The position numbers and the translations under genes are program-made. The notes under the pieces were generated by a model. It did not search any database. It had not been told where the DNA came from and saw only the letters and a list, made by a program, of their open reading frames with translations. 64,000 nucleotides of DNA from Torreya grandis. Its lineage: Eukaryota; Streptophyta; Pinopsida; Cupressales; Taxaceae. The DNA lies in the NCBI GenBank assembly GCA_037957365.1, contig JARHVA010002006.1:1277501-1341500 (forward strand), given 5' to 3'. Positions 10,061 to 21,712 of this stretch are shown piece after piece (the stretch's first letter is position 1; the number at the start of each line of letters is the position of its first letter).

Positions 10061-10339
10061 GTCGAAGTTAAAAAATGAAGCAGAGTTCTATCAAAACTAT
10101 AATGATAAAGGGTGGATCCAAGTAAAGTATAAAGAGTGGAATGACAGATGGAGGATTTGGTTTGTTTTCAAGATAGGTTAGGTGTTATAACTTGGTCATG
10201 AAGGTATTTGTATAGGTTTGAGTACTAGATAGAATTAGGACCAAAAAAATCACAAATCATGGCAGCAATTGAAAGTTCATAAGCTGGTGTTGACAAATTT
10301 TTGATGAGGAAATGATACTCTCTAGCTTTATCTATTTAT

Positions 10340-10730
10340 CAAATCAGAGAGCCAATAGTAGCCATGGCATCTATAGTTCTATTACCAGTGCTTGGTATGT
10401 GCTCAAACTAAATATTGGCAATTTGTTGCTTAAGAGTGTCGACCATGGCTTTATATGGAACTAGCTTGTCATCTTTGGTCTGAAAATAATCTGTGACCTG
10501 ATTGATGATTAACTAAGAAACACCATAAACTTGGAGATGAGATATATTCCAATGCACTGCTTGTCAAAGTCTTGCTACAAGTGCTTCATACTCAGCCATG
10601 TTGTTTGTATAAGAAAAGCTGATTCTAAATGATTTAGGGATTAGATCCCCCTATGGTGTAATAAATAATAGGCCTACCCCTAATCCATGTGTAGTAAATT
10701 AACCATCAAAATACAATTTCTAAGGCTACT
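10340..10730 (-). pseudogene. Element A second RNase H (Tat-type additional RNase H)
   Basis: A second RNase H lies between the Ty3-type RNase H and the integrase, which is a hallmark of the Tat lineage. Motifs on the minus strand are KLYFDG (first Asp kept), then GDLIPKSFRISF, TNNMAEYEALVARL (Glu kept), and VYGVS where VYGDS is expected, so the third acidic residue is Val. The end reads KLVPYKAMVDTL and IDAMATIGSLI. Three or four in-frame stops interrupt it. Element B has the same domain at 31425-31830 with a different damaged residue. Confidence 0.82.
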
Positions 10731-10849
10731 CCTTAAGGAATGTGTCAATGATGGTTATTATGGATTCATCAGGGAATTGAAACATGAGTAGTTGTGTGTC
10801 TATGAGAGGTGCTTCAACAAGTTGATCTACAAGAACTTGTCCTTTGATT

Positions 10850-11300
10850 GACATACTCTATGTCAAACTCATTGAGAAGGATGATCCATTTATCCATTCT
10901 ACCTTGCAAAGTTGTTTTAGATAGTATATACTAGAGCAAATCTACTTTTGAAATGACCATGGTCTTATTATTCAACATGTAATGGTATAGTTTTTGAGCT
11001 GTGAAAACCATGGCCAGACAAGATTTTTCAATAGGTGCATAGTTATGTTCATATGTAGCCAAGGTATGGCTTAGGTAGTACATAGCATTCTCTTTTCCAT
11101 CATCATCATCATGTTGAGCCAAGAGTGCCCCTAGAGCATGGTCAGTAGTTGATAGGTATAACAAGAATGGCTTGCCTAACATAAGAGGTAATAGAATAGG
11201 TAGATTAACAAGATAGTCTTTGATTTGTTAAAAAGGCTATTTGGTGGTGATCATCTCAGTGAAATGAAACTCCCTTCTTTAAAAGGTGTGTAAATGGATG
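10850..11300 (-). pseudogene. Element A Ty3-type RNase H and connection
   Basis: An open 83-codon stretch (11182-10931) reads LLYLSTTDHALGALLAQHDD, then YYLSHTLATYEHNYAPIEKS and AMVFTAQKLYHYML, which is the standard Gypsy RNase H sequence following the RT. It would degrade the RNA of the RNA-DNA hybrid. The part upstream (11300-11200) contains the RT-RNase H connection with stops (LADKCHPFTHLLKKGV). Below 10931 the frame breaks, and the segment FDIEYVNQRT marks the end of the domain. Confidence 0.82.
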
Positions 11301-12290
11301 ACACTTGTCTGCTAACTAAGAGATGAAGTGTCAGATTGACTGGATCTTACCCTATAAAATATGAAGTTGCTTTAAATTGGTTGGTGGCAAAATCTTGGTT
11401 ATAACTTGGACTTTAGTCAGATTGACTTCAATACCTCTACGAGACACGATGAAGCCAAGTAGTTTGCCTAAAGTTACACTAAACACACATTTATTTAGAT
11501 TGAGTCTAAATTTGTACTCCTATAATCTTTTAAATATCTTACGCAGCACCACTGGATGGTCGGCCTTGGTTTTGGATTTTCCTAATATGTCATCGACATA
11601 GTCTTTAATAATATCATGCATCATATCATGGAATATGACAATCATGGCCATTTAATATGTAGCTCTAGCATTCTTAAGGCCAAATTGCATTACTTGATAA
11701 CAAAATATTCTCCATGGAGTGGTGAACACTATTTTATGTTGGTCTTCTAGTGCTATTTTGATCTGGTTGTATCCTAAAAATCCATCCATGAGTGAAAGCA
11801 TTTCATAACCGGCCATAGATTCAATGATCATGTCGATATTAGGCAAGGGAAAATCATCTTTTGGATAAGCTTTGTTGATGTCTTAAAAAGTAGTACATAT
11901 TCTGATCCCTTCAGGATTTTTACTAATAGGTACCACATTAGAGATCCATTCTGAGTAGTTAATGAGTCAAATACATCTTACTTCTAAGAGTTTTTCCAAC
12001 TATTTTTTTTCCAATACAACAATGCAAGGATGCATCTTACGTAGCTTTTGTTTTACCGATTTGGTGTTAGGATTAACCACAAAGTGGTGTAGAACTAATG
12101 TGAGATCTAAAATTGGCATGCCAGAATAGGCCCATACAAAGATATCTACAAATTCTCTCAACAAAGTTGTAAAGACGTCATGTTCCTCCTTAGTGAGGGA
12201 CGCTCCTAATTTTATCCATTTCAAGTCTGATGGAGTCCTGATATTTACCTTGATTATGTCTTCGACTAGAAAGGGTTGAACCATCTTCTA
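11300..12290 (-). pseudogene. Element A reverse transcriptase
   Basis: The upstream portion (12284-12000) reads KLGASLTKEEHDVFTTLLRE, DIFVWAYSGMP and VKQKLRKMHP. The palm continues with KAYPKDDFPLPNIDMIIES, LSLMDGFLGYNQIKIA (motif A Asp kept) and, after a stop, KDYVDDILGKSKTKA (motif C YVDD kept), then NKCVFSVTLGKLLGFIVS. It is close to element B's RT (29757-30720), which is more open. Both catalytic aspartate motifs survive, but at least five stops and an ARATY-stop break at 11652 make it non-functional. The GMP-L-L...VQ-KLRKMHP context is typical of Gypsy elements of the Tat/Athila side. Confidence 0.87.
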
Positions 12291-12299
12291 GGATAGTAG

Positions 12300-13330
12300 G
12301 CAATGACTTGAATTGTTGAATTATGTCAGGGTCCTCTGTTAGGACTTGCTCTTCAACTTATCCTAGGCATGATGAATTTGAGTCCCCCAATGGGAGATCT
12401 AGCCATGTAACAAAAATAATAAAAAATTCTTGGAGAATTTGATCAAATACTTGTTGTTGCTCAAAGCTGAACTCTAATCCACATACAAGTTTATCATTGG
12501 TGGTCTCCTGGTCTAAATTCAAAGAAGAATGAACACCCCCATCTAATGGTGCCTAAAACAGGTTTTCACCACTATATTGGCCTTTATCTTTACTTTTTCT
12601 TTGGTCAGAAAGAGCCTCAAAGAGGTTTTCACTTTGGGACCTCAATGTTTTACTTATTTTATTTTGGCTAAGGGTGTTCACTCACTCTCTAAAATAGGCT
12701 ACAGGATCCAATGTGATTGAGAATCTTAATTTATGATTTCCCTATGGAATGTTGTCTCTAAGGCCTAAAAAGTCACAAAATGCCTCATCATTCTAGAATT
12801 CATCAATTGGTAGATTGGATTCTTGTTGGTCCCAATCTATCAATTGGGGATAATATAATGGCAATGGATTGCGATGAATGGCCAGGATAAGGGTACAAAT
12901 GGCATTATTATCAAATAGGTTGGTTTCAGCTAGGTTATCAAAGGTGAGGCAATGATCAGACTCTACTTTGCTGTCAGAATCATCATCACTAGTCACTGGT
13001 GATGGAGTTTGAATAAGAATGTGGGGTCACCCCCAGATAGTTTAAATCCAAGTCCATAAGGTATTTCATACTTAGACATAGAAATTAACTCGATGGTTCC
13101 TTTCTGATTTTGTATAAGGCCTCTTCCTTCATAATTGTGACACTCCATGATCCTTTTAGGAATAAAATACTTGGGATTTTTATAACAATTAGCTTGGTTG
13201 TCATTGTATAACCATGATTCATCCCCTTCAAGAGGGTTAGGTCTTAGGCTAGATGCTAGTACAAATGTGACAGGGCACTTATCTTTGTTTTTTTGTTGCC
13301 AATGCATATGTGGGATGACTTTAAGTTGCC
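12300..13330 (-). pseudogene. Element A protease-RT linker
   Basis: A decayed but still readable linker separates protease and RT. Pieces at 13307-12993 (GDESWLYNDNQANCYKNPKY, then FIPKRIMECHNYEGRGL, PYGLGFKLS) and 12996-12793 (SLIIASPLIT region and LTFDNLAETNLFDNNAICT) align with element B at 28750-29310 (FDELVDSDLFDSNAI) and onward (NLFEAL, SLPTILEDGSTLL). No enzymatic motif is visible. Long linkers of this kind are normal in Tat polyproteins. Three frames are needed to read it. Confidence 0.7.
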
Positions 13331-13346
13331 TAAAGGTTTTTGGATT

Positions 13347-13960
13347 CTAAGGAAGATTGGAAATATGAAATGTATCATGGGTCACATTCTCTTGTGGTCC
13401 ATTATCTAAAATGGTGAAATGATTAAAAGCTTCAGGAGGTGGCATGTGGGAAAGGGAATCTAAGGTATTAAGGTCTATGCAATTATCTAGTGAAGGATCA
13501 ATAAGTATAGCCTTTCCTTTATCCTGCTTGGAACTTGGATTCATATTGTAATGATAATTATAGCTTTGAAATTTGGCCTTAAGATGCTTGCAGTGTTCAT
13601 ATGGGTGTAAATCTCTTGGAATATTCACTTCCATCCCCGAGTGGGAAAAGTCTATACATTGGTGCAGCGTTGATAGGATTGCATGAATCTGATGTAACCA
13701 AGCCCTACCTAAAAACATGTTGTATGATAAATCAATATCAAGCACATGGCAAAGTGTAACTAAAAAACTAATGGTGCTTTGTGATTCTCTTTCTTGATTA
13801 TCATAGGCCTTGATGGTTATTGTTTCTAGTTGGAGATCTACTATTGTGTACCTAAGAAGCTTGATGAGCTTTAGAGACACGATGTTGAGGCTAGATCTAT
13901 TGTCGATAAGGACATGTTACACTTTATGCCATTTTATATAAAACTCTATGTATAATGGAT
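13347..13960 (-). pseudogene. Element A aspartic protease
   Basis: The active-site block lies upstream of the open stretch 13880-13347: LIDNRSSLNIVSLKLIKLLR, where the family form is DNGS (as in element B), so the active-site Gly is Arg. It is followed by LETITIKAYDNQERES and MFLGRAWLHQIHAI, LSTLHQCIDFSHSGMEV, matching the flap and the conserved LLG-PW-H-GAIPS-LHQ region of Tat proteases. The protease would cut the Gag-Pol polyprotein. The frame runs on through a non-conserved region to 13347. Confidence 0.85.
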
Positions 13961-14869
13961 AATTATGGAGTGGGCCAAGAGAAGACATATCACTTTGGTT
14001 GAACGTGACTTGTTGGGCTAGAGCTAGGTGTCTAACCAAAACATGGAATTTACTAGGGGATATGTCACTAGCAACAATGGATTGGGTCAAAAACTAATTC
14101 AAGATGTTCTTGTCGATTATTGACATTCACAACAAATCTAAAATATAAATTTGTGCTAGTATCTTATGCAATTATTCCATAATATCAAATTTAATGTCTT
14201 GGCCAATAGTAAATAGTTTATTCTGAGGCTGAATGATTGGTTGAATGACAAGTAAAGTAGTGGATGGTTGTGGGCCTAGGATAGTGATCTTTGACCTACA
14301 AGTTATGATTTCATAATAAAGATTAAATATTGGCCCATTATTATTAATCAATGTTGGGAATGGTGTGGGACCAGACATGACAAGTCTCGGTTGCTCGTGC
14401 ACTTGCATGTGGTCATGTGGCAAGGATGAGTTGTCAATATAAGATCTAAAAGGGGAAGTCCTAGTTTGCTAGTTTGCCAGTATGCATTCTAGGTTAAAGA
14501 AAGATTATCCATATAATTTGGCTGAATGTTGTTGTTTAGCAATGATCTAGGCTAATTAGTGCTTGGTCTAGGATTAATAGAGATGGTACTAACACTACCC
14601 CTTGCAATATGACCTACAACCTTGTTGTAGTCATATGAAATTACATGGTAGGTTTTTTGGTTGTTACCATTCTAACCTTGGTTTTGTCCATTGTTCTATT
14701 GTTGTTGGTTTTGCTGCTGATTTTGTTGATTCTATTGGTTTGATCTTTGATGTTGATTTTGCTGCTGCACTAGCTATTATTGTTGTTACTAATTGTTCTC
14801 TACTATTGATTATTATGTTGAGGAAAAGGGTTTTGATAGATCCCAAGAGTTTGATTAGAAGTTGAAGTA

Positions 14870-16060
14870 TCATTATCCAATGTTATCTCCCCATTCTCTA
14901 ACATATTCTTAAATAAATATTTGATTTGGACACATCTTCATAGATTATGCCTATTGACCCGATGATAGTCATAGAATTTATTTTCCTGGTGCCAATTAAG
15001 ATAAGGAATGCCTTGCAAATAATGCTTTGGTATAGGCCAAATAATCAGATTAGTGGTAGCAATCATGAAAAATATAGACTCAATATGTTCTCTTAGGTCA
15101 CTAAAGACATGACTTGTAGGCATGGTTCTTTTAGGAGTAGGGGTTTGTAATGGTAACGACTACTGTATTTGTTGTGCAAGTCTTAGTTGTTACACTTGTG
15201 GTATTATTTGGAGAGGTTTCTAGGTAAGAGTAAGCTGAAAAGGTGGTGTAGATGATGTTTTCACCATTTGGACATGATGGGATTTGGTTACTCCATTTCC
15301 CATAACATTCTGATTATAGTTAAATTGCTTTGGTCTTTCCTGGTTATTGGCTTGCTCTAGTTGTAAGGCTGGCGTTTGAATGGGATGTTGATGTTGGTCA
15401 TTTCCTTGATTGGCACCTTGATTTTGATTAGTTGAATTAAACTTGATAACTCTTTTATTAATGAGCACTCATTCAATCAACAAACATTCATCTATGATTT
15501 CCTTGAAAGTATGTGTACATTGTAGTTCCAAATGATAAGCTATCTCACTATGCAAATTTTTGGTAAACACAATGGCTAATTGTTTATCTAGTAAAATATG
15601 GGTGAAACAACTTGTAAGGGCTCTCCATCATTGTAAATAATTTGTAAAACTCTTACCATCTTTTTGCTTTAGTTGCATTAAGTCCACTAATGAAATCTCA
15701 TGCTCGAGATTATAGGAAAAGTGCTGCACAAAATTAATAGAAAGATCATCAAAATCTGTTGTTAAATTTTTGGGCAACTTCAAAAACCACTCCAAGGCTT
15801 GTCCAGCCAAGCTCCTTGGAAACAACAACAAAGGTTATATGTTGATATATGCCACTGGTTGACATGCAACAAAGAATTCAATCAAATGAGCCTTAGGGTC
15901 ACCTTTGCCTTTGTATTTATCAAATTTCAGTGGTTCATATCTTGGAGGAAATGGTATGTACAAATACTCCATGTTGAATTGATAGGAACATACATCATCT
16001 AGTTTGAAATTTTTAGTTTGTTTAACACCTTGAATGGCAGTAATCACATCCTTCATCTAT
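14870..16060 (-). pseudogene. Element A gag core and zinc finger
   Basis: The capsid-like domain starts near 16056 (PRYEPLKFDKYKGKGDPKAH), continues at 15831 (LLFPRSLAGQALEWFLKLPK, FDDLSINFVQHFSYNLEHE, LMQLKQKDGKSFTNYLQ) and then RWRALTSCF near 15620. After a Gln/Asn-rich spacer (15468-15220) a zinc-binding motif appears near 14980 as KFYDYHRVNRHNL-stop-RC, where the expected pattern is CX2HX4HX4C and the first Cys is Tyr. Element B has the same order at 26107-27080. The 87-codon plus-strand reading frame at 14602-14865 is antisense to the tail of this gene and is not a gene. Confidence 0.83.
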
Positions 16061-17771
16061 TTCAATTCTTGGGATAGGAAACTAGAAGGAATATTGGTTT
16101 GAGAGAGAATATTGGTTTAGATAGATGGTTAGGAGGTCATCAATGGGACACTTTGACTAGGGTATGATGGAGATACCTGTTAGGGTATATTGGTTTGATT
16201 GGATAATGGACTAGGAATACACATACATGGATTAGAATGTACTTGAAATTGCACATTTGGTTGTGTGATATTCTAGTTTGGGTTGGTGATAAAGTTTTGA
16301 CTTGGAGGATTTTGTGGCTAGGATGGAGGCATACAACTATACTATGCCTGTTATGGTTGAAAAGGGACATGTTGCCAACTAATCAAACCTTGTTATTGAG
16401 TGGGAACTTGTGGACTAAGACCCTGTCTCTAGATTTGTGGCACATTTTGAACCAACAGTTGTCTAGTAGGTACCTAAGAAACATGGGGACCTCCTTTTTA
16501 CATGAATCCCTATGAGAAAGTGAAAGTAGGTTGTAGATTTGGCATCTGTCACTGACCATTATTTACATGTTATTGAATAGGCATTGTTTGGTTTAGAATT
16601 AGCATATTAGTCTATGACTGAAGAGGTATGTTGGTCATTACTTGGTGAGATGGGACATTTGTTGCCCCTGATTTAGGTGGCAATGTATTTGTCCTTGTTG
16701 CATTGATACACTAGATTGTACCTGTTGTTTTGGAATATTACTCATTACCTGTTGAGGAGGAGTAGGGTTCATCACATTCTATCATTGAGGTGTGACACTG
16801 GCCATTGTCTGATTACCTAATCTCATAGGTTGTATATTTAAATAAGAAACTAGTTGAGGTTGGGGTGTAAAAATTCATATTCCTTGGTAATTGTTTGCAC
16901 GTTATTACCACTTTGATTGGGACTAGATGTTGTTTGCATATTGTCTATTATGTGTATGCATTGGAGACACTTGTTCGATAATGGGCATATACTTCAAGTT
17001 ATCTATCGAAGTGGTTTATATGAATGGGTTAAAACTTATATTCTCTTATCCAGTTAACTCTATCAACACTCTTGTTGAAGGAACTAGGTTGATAAGAGGC
17101 TTACTTACCATTTTCATCTGATTGAAATCACGTGTTAGATTCAAGTATGTTTGATATGTTGTCTTTATTTGGTTAAAGTGATCTTCTATGATGTTTTTGT
17201 CTTGATTAGATATATTAGGATCTTGATACGTTGTTTGGAATAGAGCCATAAGATTGCTAGAAGAATCCTTTTGATTGTAAATGATATTGTGGGGCACTTT
17301 TACTAGACTTGGTAATTTTTCATGTGGGAATTCTACTAGAAACTTGGCCCATAGCTCTATGGCTCTAACTAAAATCTCATCTTTGTTCTCTAAAAAATGT
17401 TACTCAAACAAAAATGCATCATACGTGGAAGCCATATTAGTAGAATATGAATGTTGAAGTACTAGCTCATCCACTATAGGTATTGTAGCTAGGTATTGTG
17501 TGGTTTGATCTTGGTCTTGTTATGAATAAGGTGGTGTGTTAGCCAGATAGTTAGCTAATGGATCTTGGCTTTTTGCCTCTGATTGAGTATTATAAGAGGG
17601 ATAAGAATCCATCTCATAAACAATATTATCCACATATGGGTCTTGCACCATTTCTTCCTGTGCCACCACATTATTAATCCCTGGATTGTACATGAGTCTA
17701 CTACGAGTGTAGGAATACATGTTGGGATCCATAGTTAATGCTTTGTGATAAAATGTTAAAGAGTTATACAA
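16061..17771 (-). pseudogene. Element A gag N-terminal region, low-complexity
   Basis: The likely gag start is at or near 17771 (MYNSLTFYHKALTMDPNMYS), giving an acidic N-terminal segment rich in Asp, Tyr and Ser to 17520. A segment at 17297-17046 (LMALFQTTYQDPNISNQDKN) is still open. Between 16060 and 17040 the minus strand is rich in Gln, Asn, Thr and Pro with many stops, resembling an unstructured linker. Element B has the equivalent acidic start at 25019. No catalytic motif is present, and the exact start codon is uncertain. Confidence 0.6.
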
Positions 17772-20310
17772 AATCTAAAAAAGATAATGTCTAAAATACA
17801 TGATGTTCCAACTTGGTCTAGGTTCATCAAAAGGATCAAAAATTTTATGCAAAGATTTGTGAGGAAACAAAATAGCATGAAGTATCTAACATTTCACTGT
17901 TCACACAAAGATAAGCAGGTAAATGGACCTAAAATCAAAATTCTAAACTCTAAATTCAAAGTGTTTCAAATCAGTCTAATCTAGGAATTTAAAAGTTTCT
18001 AGGTCTTTTGGCCAAATGCGGCGTCAAAAACTAGGTTCAAACAAGGCATGTGCTAGGACTCTTGGCCAAATGGCATCAAAATCTAGACTTTGAATAAATG
18101 AAAGTTTTAATCTAACGGATTTGAAACACTTCTAACAAACTCTAGGCATTTGATTCTTGGATATGAACTTGATCAACTAGGTATAAGGTATGAAATAAAA
18201 GGCACTTTAGAAATAGTTTATTTTCTCACAAAAAATGGGATAAAACTTGGTTCTTTTGACAAACAAGCTAGATGAAAGTGAGCAGTATAACTGTTTTATA
18301 CAAAAGATCACAAAAGTACACTTGGATTGGTCTGATAATACAGGAACAAATTTGAATCCTATGTAAGAAGGTCTATGAAAAAATCTTTGAAATGTTTTGG
18401 GCAGTGTAACAATGCTATACTACCCAAAAGGTGTGAAAAAATGGTTTGTTTCAAAAACTTTCTAAGACAAAGACATTTTCCCACAATTTTGACAACACAA
18501 CCCTACTTTTCTTGACTCAAAATGTTGTGGTGCATAGACTCAAAGTGCAAGTGTTTAACACAAAATGGCTTAAGTCTATCAAATGATGACAATGATTATG
18601 AGTCTTAAATGACCTTCAACCCAAATTGGAAATTAAACTTAAGTTCCCTCAAGTTTAGTGCAAATGGCGAACCCACTTAACACATCAACCTTATGAACTT
18701 GTAAAGGTGCAATTCTGAATTTAGATTATAAGTGAAGGAATTAAACAACCTTGGTAAAGGTTTAGACTCAATTGGGCAGCATAACTGTGCCAAAGTGGAT
18801 GATATGACTCTCAAGCTTTTGATGAACTTTTGAACAAGGCAAATTGATGATCTCACATGGGCAAAAAAATGCCTCTTTGTTCAAAAGAATATTTGAACTA
18901 TGTGTTTGGTTTGGATTGTTTGTTTACAACAAGTTTTGACTTTAAACAAGACTTTAAACTAGGACAAAACCAACTAATTAATCTCTATTAGGTCCTAAAC
19001 TGACAATGTTGCTTGGTATTATTGGAAGCCATCAATATACATCATTTGAGAGGATCTTAAGTGTTCATCCAAAAGTAAATGCACATTATATAGTAGGGTT
19101 TTTACACCCCCTTCTCTCAAATAACAATAGTGTGACATGGACCTTGAGGTGCACCTTGCACCAACAATACTTCCATGGCAAGTGGAGATTTATCTAAGAT
19201 CTAACAAGTTTTTGAATGATCTAAGGGAATCAATTACACAATGACTTTCACACCAAACAATGCAAAAGAAAAGCACATATTTTGGGTTTGTATCACTTAG
19301 ATTATTGAAAAAAGGTCTAGTCCTTTTTGTAATCACTACATCCTTTTATTTGCTTAGTGTAGTGTGATGTCCAAAGTGACACTACATCCTGTGTGTAACT
19401 CCAAAGAAGCCAAATAAAGTTAATGCTGGGAGGTGAAACCCCAGGTCAAAGCTTTCATAAAGAACTTGTGGGAGGTGATGAAGTCCCTCTTGCAAGCCAA
19501 GTTTTCATAAAAATAAAGAAAGCATGAAAGTAGAAAGACTTTAGGGTTGTTTTCAAGGTCACCCAAACTTTGACGAGTTTTTGGGGAGTGCTTTAGATGA
19601 CTTTCTTTCTAAGCCTTGGACTAGGCTACTTGCAATAGGAATGATGCTTTTGATTCCAAGGGTTCCCTAAAGGGGATAAATGAAAGAGCATACACACAAC
19701 ATTCCTCTTTTTTACAAACAAAATCTAATTAAACAACTATTGCAAACAAAAATTGACAAGTGTGTTCAATTTTAAGCTCAAATGAAAGATTTGGTGGTGT
19801 TCATTTGACCCCTTGCTCTTAGTTTCAAACTTTGAAAACACTCACCAAAACATCTAAATTCTTTGTTAAACACCCCAAAAAAGGTTAATTATTGATTTTT
19901 AAGCATGAAAAGGTGATTTAAACATGTTTTAAGCAAATATCATGCTTGGTTCTATAGTAAAAATGTTAGCATATCCTTTAGCTTTGAAGCTCTTTTTAGT
20001 TTAAAATAATGAACTTTGGAAAAATAACTCCCAGGTTTGTGTTTTTAGAAAAACACAGTGACCAAAGTCAGTTATATACAACCAACGATGGTTACCTTGG
20101 CTAATCAAAATCTATTTGATATCAATTTTGCTAACCAATGTCAGTTAATCCATGTAATCGATGTTGGTCTTACTTGCTGATGTCAGTTACTATGTAAAAC
20201 TGTGGCAACTAAAAATGGCAAAACAAAGTTAGAAAATTAATTTGCAAGAGTTTTAAGGGTCTAAATAAATATTTTAGAGTTGTAAAAGGATCTTCTTTAG
20301 TTGTAGGATG
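17772..20310 (-). other. 5' leader of element A
   Basis: About 2.5 kb of stop-rich sequence lies between the PBS and gag. It aligns in short blocks with the leader of element B read in the opposite direction: GGCAGCATAACTGTGCC near 18775 against GGCACAGTTATGCT near 24285, and the GGTGAAACC/GGTTTCACC blocks near 19435 and 23805. No ORF is supported. The clustered TGACATCGA-type motifs are at 20055-20210. The length is typical for Tat-type elements, some of which carry an additional ORF here, but none is recognisable. Confidence 0.7.
20055..20210 (-). repeat. Clustered direct and inverted TGACATCGA-like motifs in element A leader
   Basis: Variants of GTCAGTTA / TAACTGACATCGA / ATCGATGTTGG recur at about 20067, 20084, 20117, 20134, 20154-20166 and 20178-20189, in both orientations. 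The homologous leader of element B has a clearer version at 23059-23190. Confidence 0.65.
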
Positions 20311-20334
20311 CATCTAGTCCCACTGGGTGTGCCA
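20311..20334 (-). other. Primer-binding site of element A
   Basis: Three bases inside the 5' LTR the minus strand reads TGGCACACCCAGTGGGACTA. Element B has TGGCATGCCTGGTGTGACTA at the same offset from its LTR. The TGG start and the 3-nt spacing fit a tRNA primer site; I do not assign the tRNA. Confidence 0.72.
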
Positions 20335-20337
20335 TAA

Positions 20338-21537
20338 TGTGATATAGAAATTTGACTCAAGAGAGGATGGTTAGTATGGTGTTAGTTCCAAAATGAAACC
20401 AAAATAAAAGAAACACACTAATAGCATAACATCTCTAGGCGTAGACACTAGAGAGAGCTTAGTTAACAAAAATAAATGACAAAAACAACTAAAAAGTAAG
20501 GAATAAAATATAATAATTCCTTCACCTTCCTTGGATGCTTCAAATATCTTTCTAAGAGTGGCTTACTCAGCTTGTGCTCATGAAGTCTTCATCAAAGGAG
20601 GCTTGGCTATCTCCTCTTCTTTTTGGCACCTTATGGCTTTGGCTTGGCTTAGATTAGAATTAATTTGACATGGTAACACTAATTTCAATGGCTTCTTGAA
20701 GATATTTGTGCATTATAACTTTGCACCAAAATAGCTTAGAAATGATATTCATGGCCTCTCTATTTATATATTTTTGAGAATGTCTAGAATCAACCTAAAC
20801 CATCCATCCTAAGATTGAGATGTGTGGTTGAAGATTAATTCAATTTTTGTAATTAAGTTTATAATTATCCTCATCATGACATTGAAAAAAGGTGTAATTA
20901 AGAGGCATGGAGGGTATCATGGAAGGCATTGATGAGGCATGGAGGGCATGAATCTCGATATTTGTGGCATTTATGGCCTAGAGATGTCTTCTCAAGAAAT
21001 GAGGTCACCTGATGATGTAGATATTCAATATTCATTTCCAAAAACAAGTTTTCAACAATTTTCCATGGAATCATTCATTATGCCTTGATTTGAGTTAATT
21101 AGCTCTTAAGCATGATTAAGCACTTTGTGCACAAATTACTCAAATTGATCATAATTCCTTGTTATTGGTCCAAAATTTGATTGGATTAGAATTGGAAGGT
21201 GATGTCAAATGTGTTAGATCCATTATCTTATTAGGATGTTACCAACCACAAATAACAAAGGCACATGTTTTATGTAGAAGATTTGATAGGAAAGAGCAAT
21301 CTAGAGCATGTGGGTGAAAAATTAACATTTTGACTTGAATTGATCTGATCAAAGTTAGCTGGCCCATAAATTACATTACTCCATTTAGGGATACCCTAGC
21401 CAAAATTGGAACTTAAATATGTCAGTTTCACATCATTTAACATGTTTTAGTGTTTTTAGGCCAAATTGTGTATTTTGGGTGGAAATTGGCCAAAACCCTG
21501 ATTGAAGGTTATCGATGGCCAGATTTAAGTGTCTACA
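20338..21537 (-). repeat. 5' LTR of element A
   Basis: The repeat runs TGTGATATAG...GTGTCTACA on the plus strand (TGTAGACAC...ATATCACA in sense), 1200 bp, matching the length of element B's LTR (1198 bp). A TATA box, TATATAAATA on the minus strand, is at 20761-20770 followed by GAGAGGCCATG, which B also has. Near 20903-20950 it carries about 40 bp absent from the 3' copy, looking like a local duplication of GAGGCATGGAGGGCAT. Confidence 0.88.
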
Positions 21538-21712
21538 CTTAGATGATCTATTTTTATCTAAATTTGATCAAGCTAGAAATGTAGATATACTTAGATATCA
21601 TACTTATTTATAACATTCTCTTAGTTATTTTCATGTAGTTCCTTCTCCTTTTATATATCCTAATATTAGTTATTCTTTCGATGTTCACAGGTCTAATATG
21701 GAGCACATATAC
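21538..21712 (+). other. Older sequence between the two Tat elements
   Basis: This 175-bp spacer separates element A's 5' LTR from element B's 5' LTR. One plus frame reads with a single stop (LDDLFLSKFDQARNVDILRY, then FYIPNISYSFDVHRSN), and B's other flank at 37184 continues as protein-like sequence, so this may be the upstream part of the gag-like remnant into which B inserted. Confidence 0.45.

Larger units (their letters stand above)
5815..21537 (-). mobile_element. Element A: Tat-type Ty3/Gypsy retrotransposon, degenerate, 3' LTR truncated
   Basis: A full 5' LTR lies at 20338-21537 and a shortened 3' LTR at 5815-6557. On the minus strand the order is LTR, PBS, ~2.5 kb leader, gag, protease, RT, RNase H, second RNase H, integrase, ~2.4 kb 3' UTR, PPT, LTR. 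The protease-RT-RH-second RH-INT order and the long untranslated regions are characteristic of the plant Tat (Ogre-like) lineage. It is the same family as element B at 21713-37183: proteins, leaders, PBS, PPT and LTRs all match. LTR copies differ at roughly one base in ten by eye, indicating an old insertion. Stops and frameshifts occur throughout. Confidence 0.88.

Noticed and set aside
14602..14865. 87-codon hydrophobic plus frame
   Set aside because: It is antisense to element A's Gln/Asn/Thr-rich gag tail, which explains the Val/Ile/Leu-rich reading.
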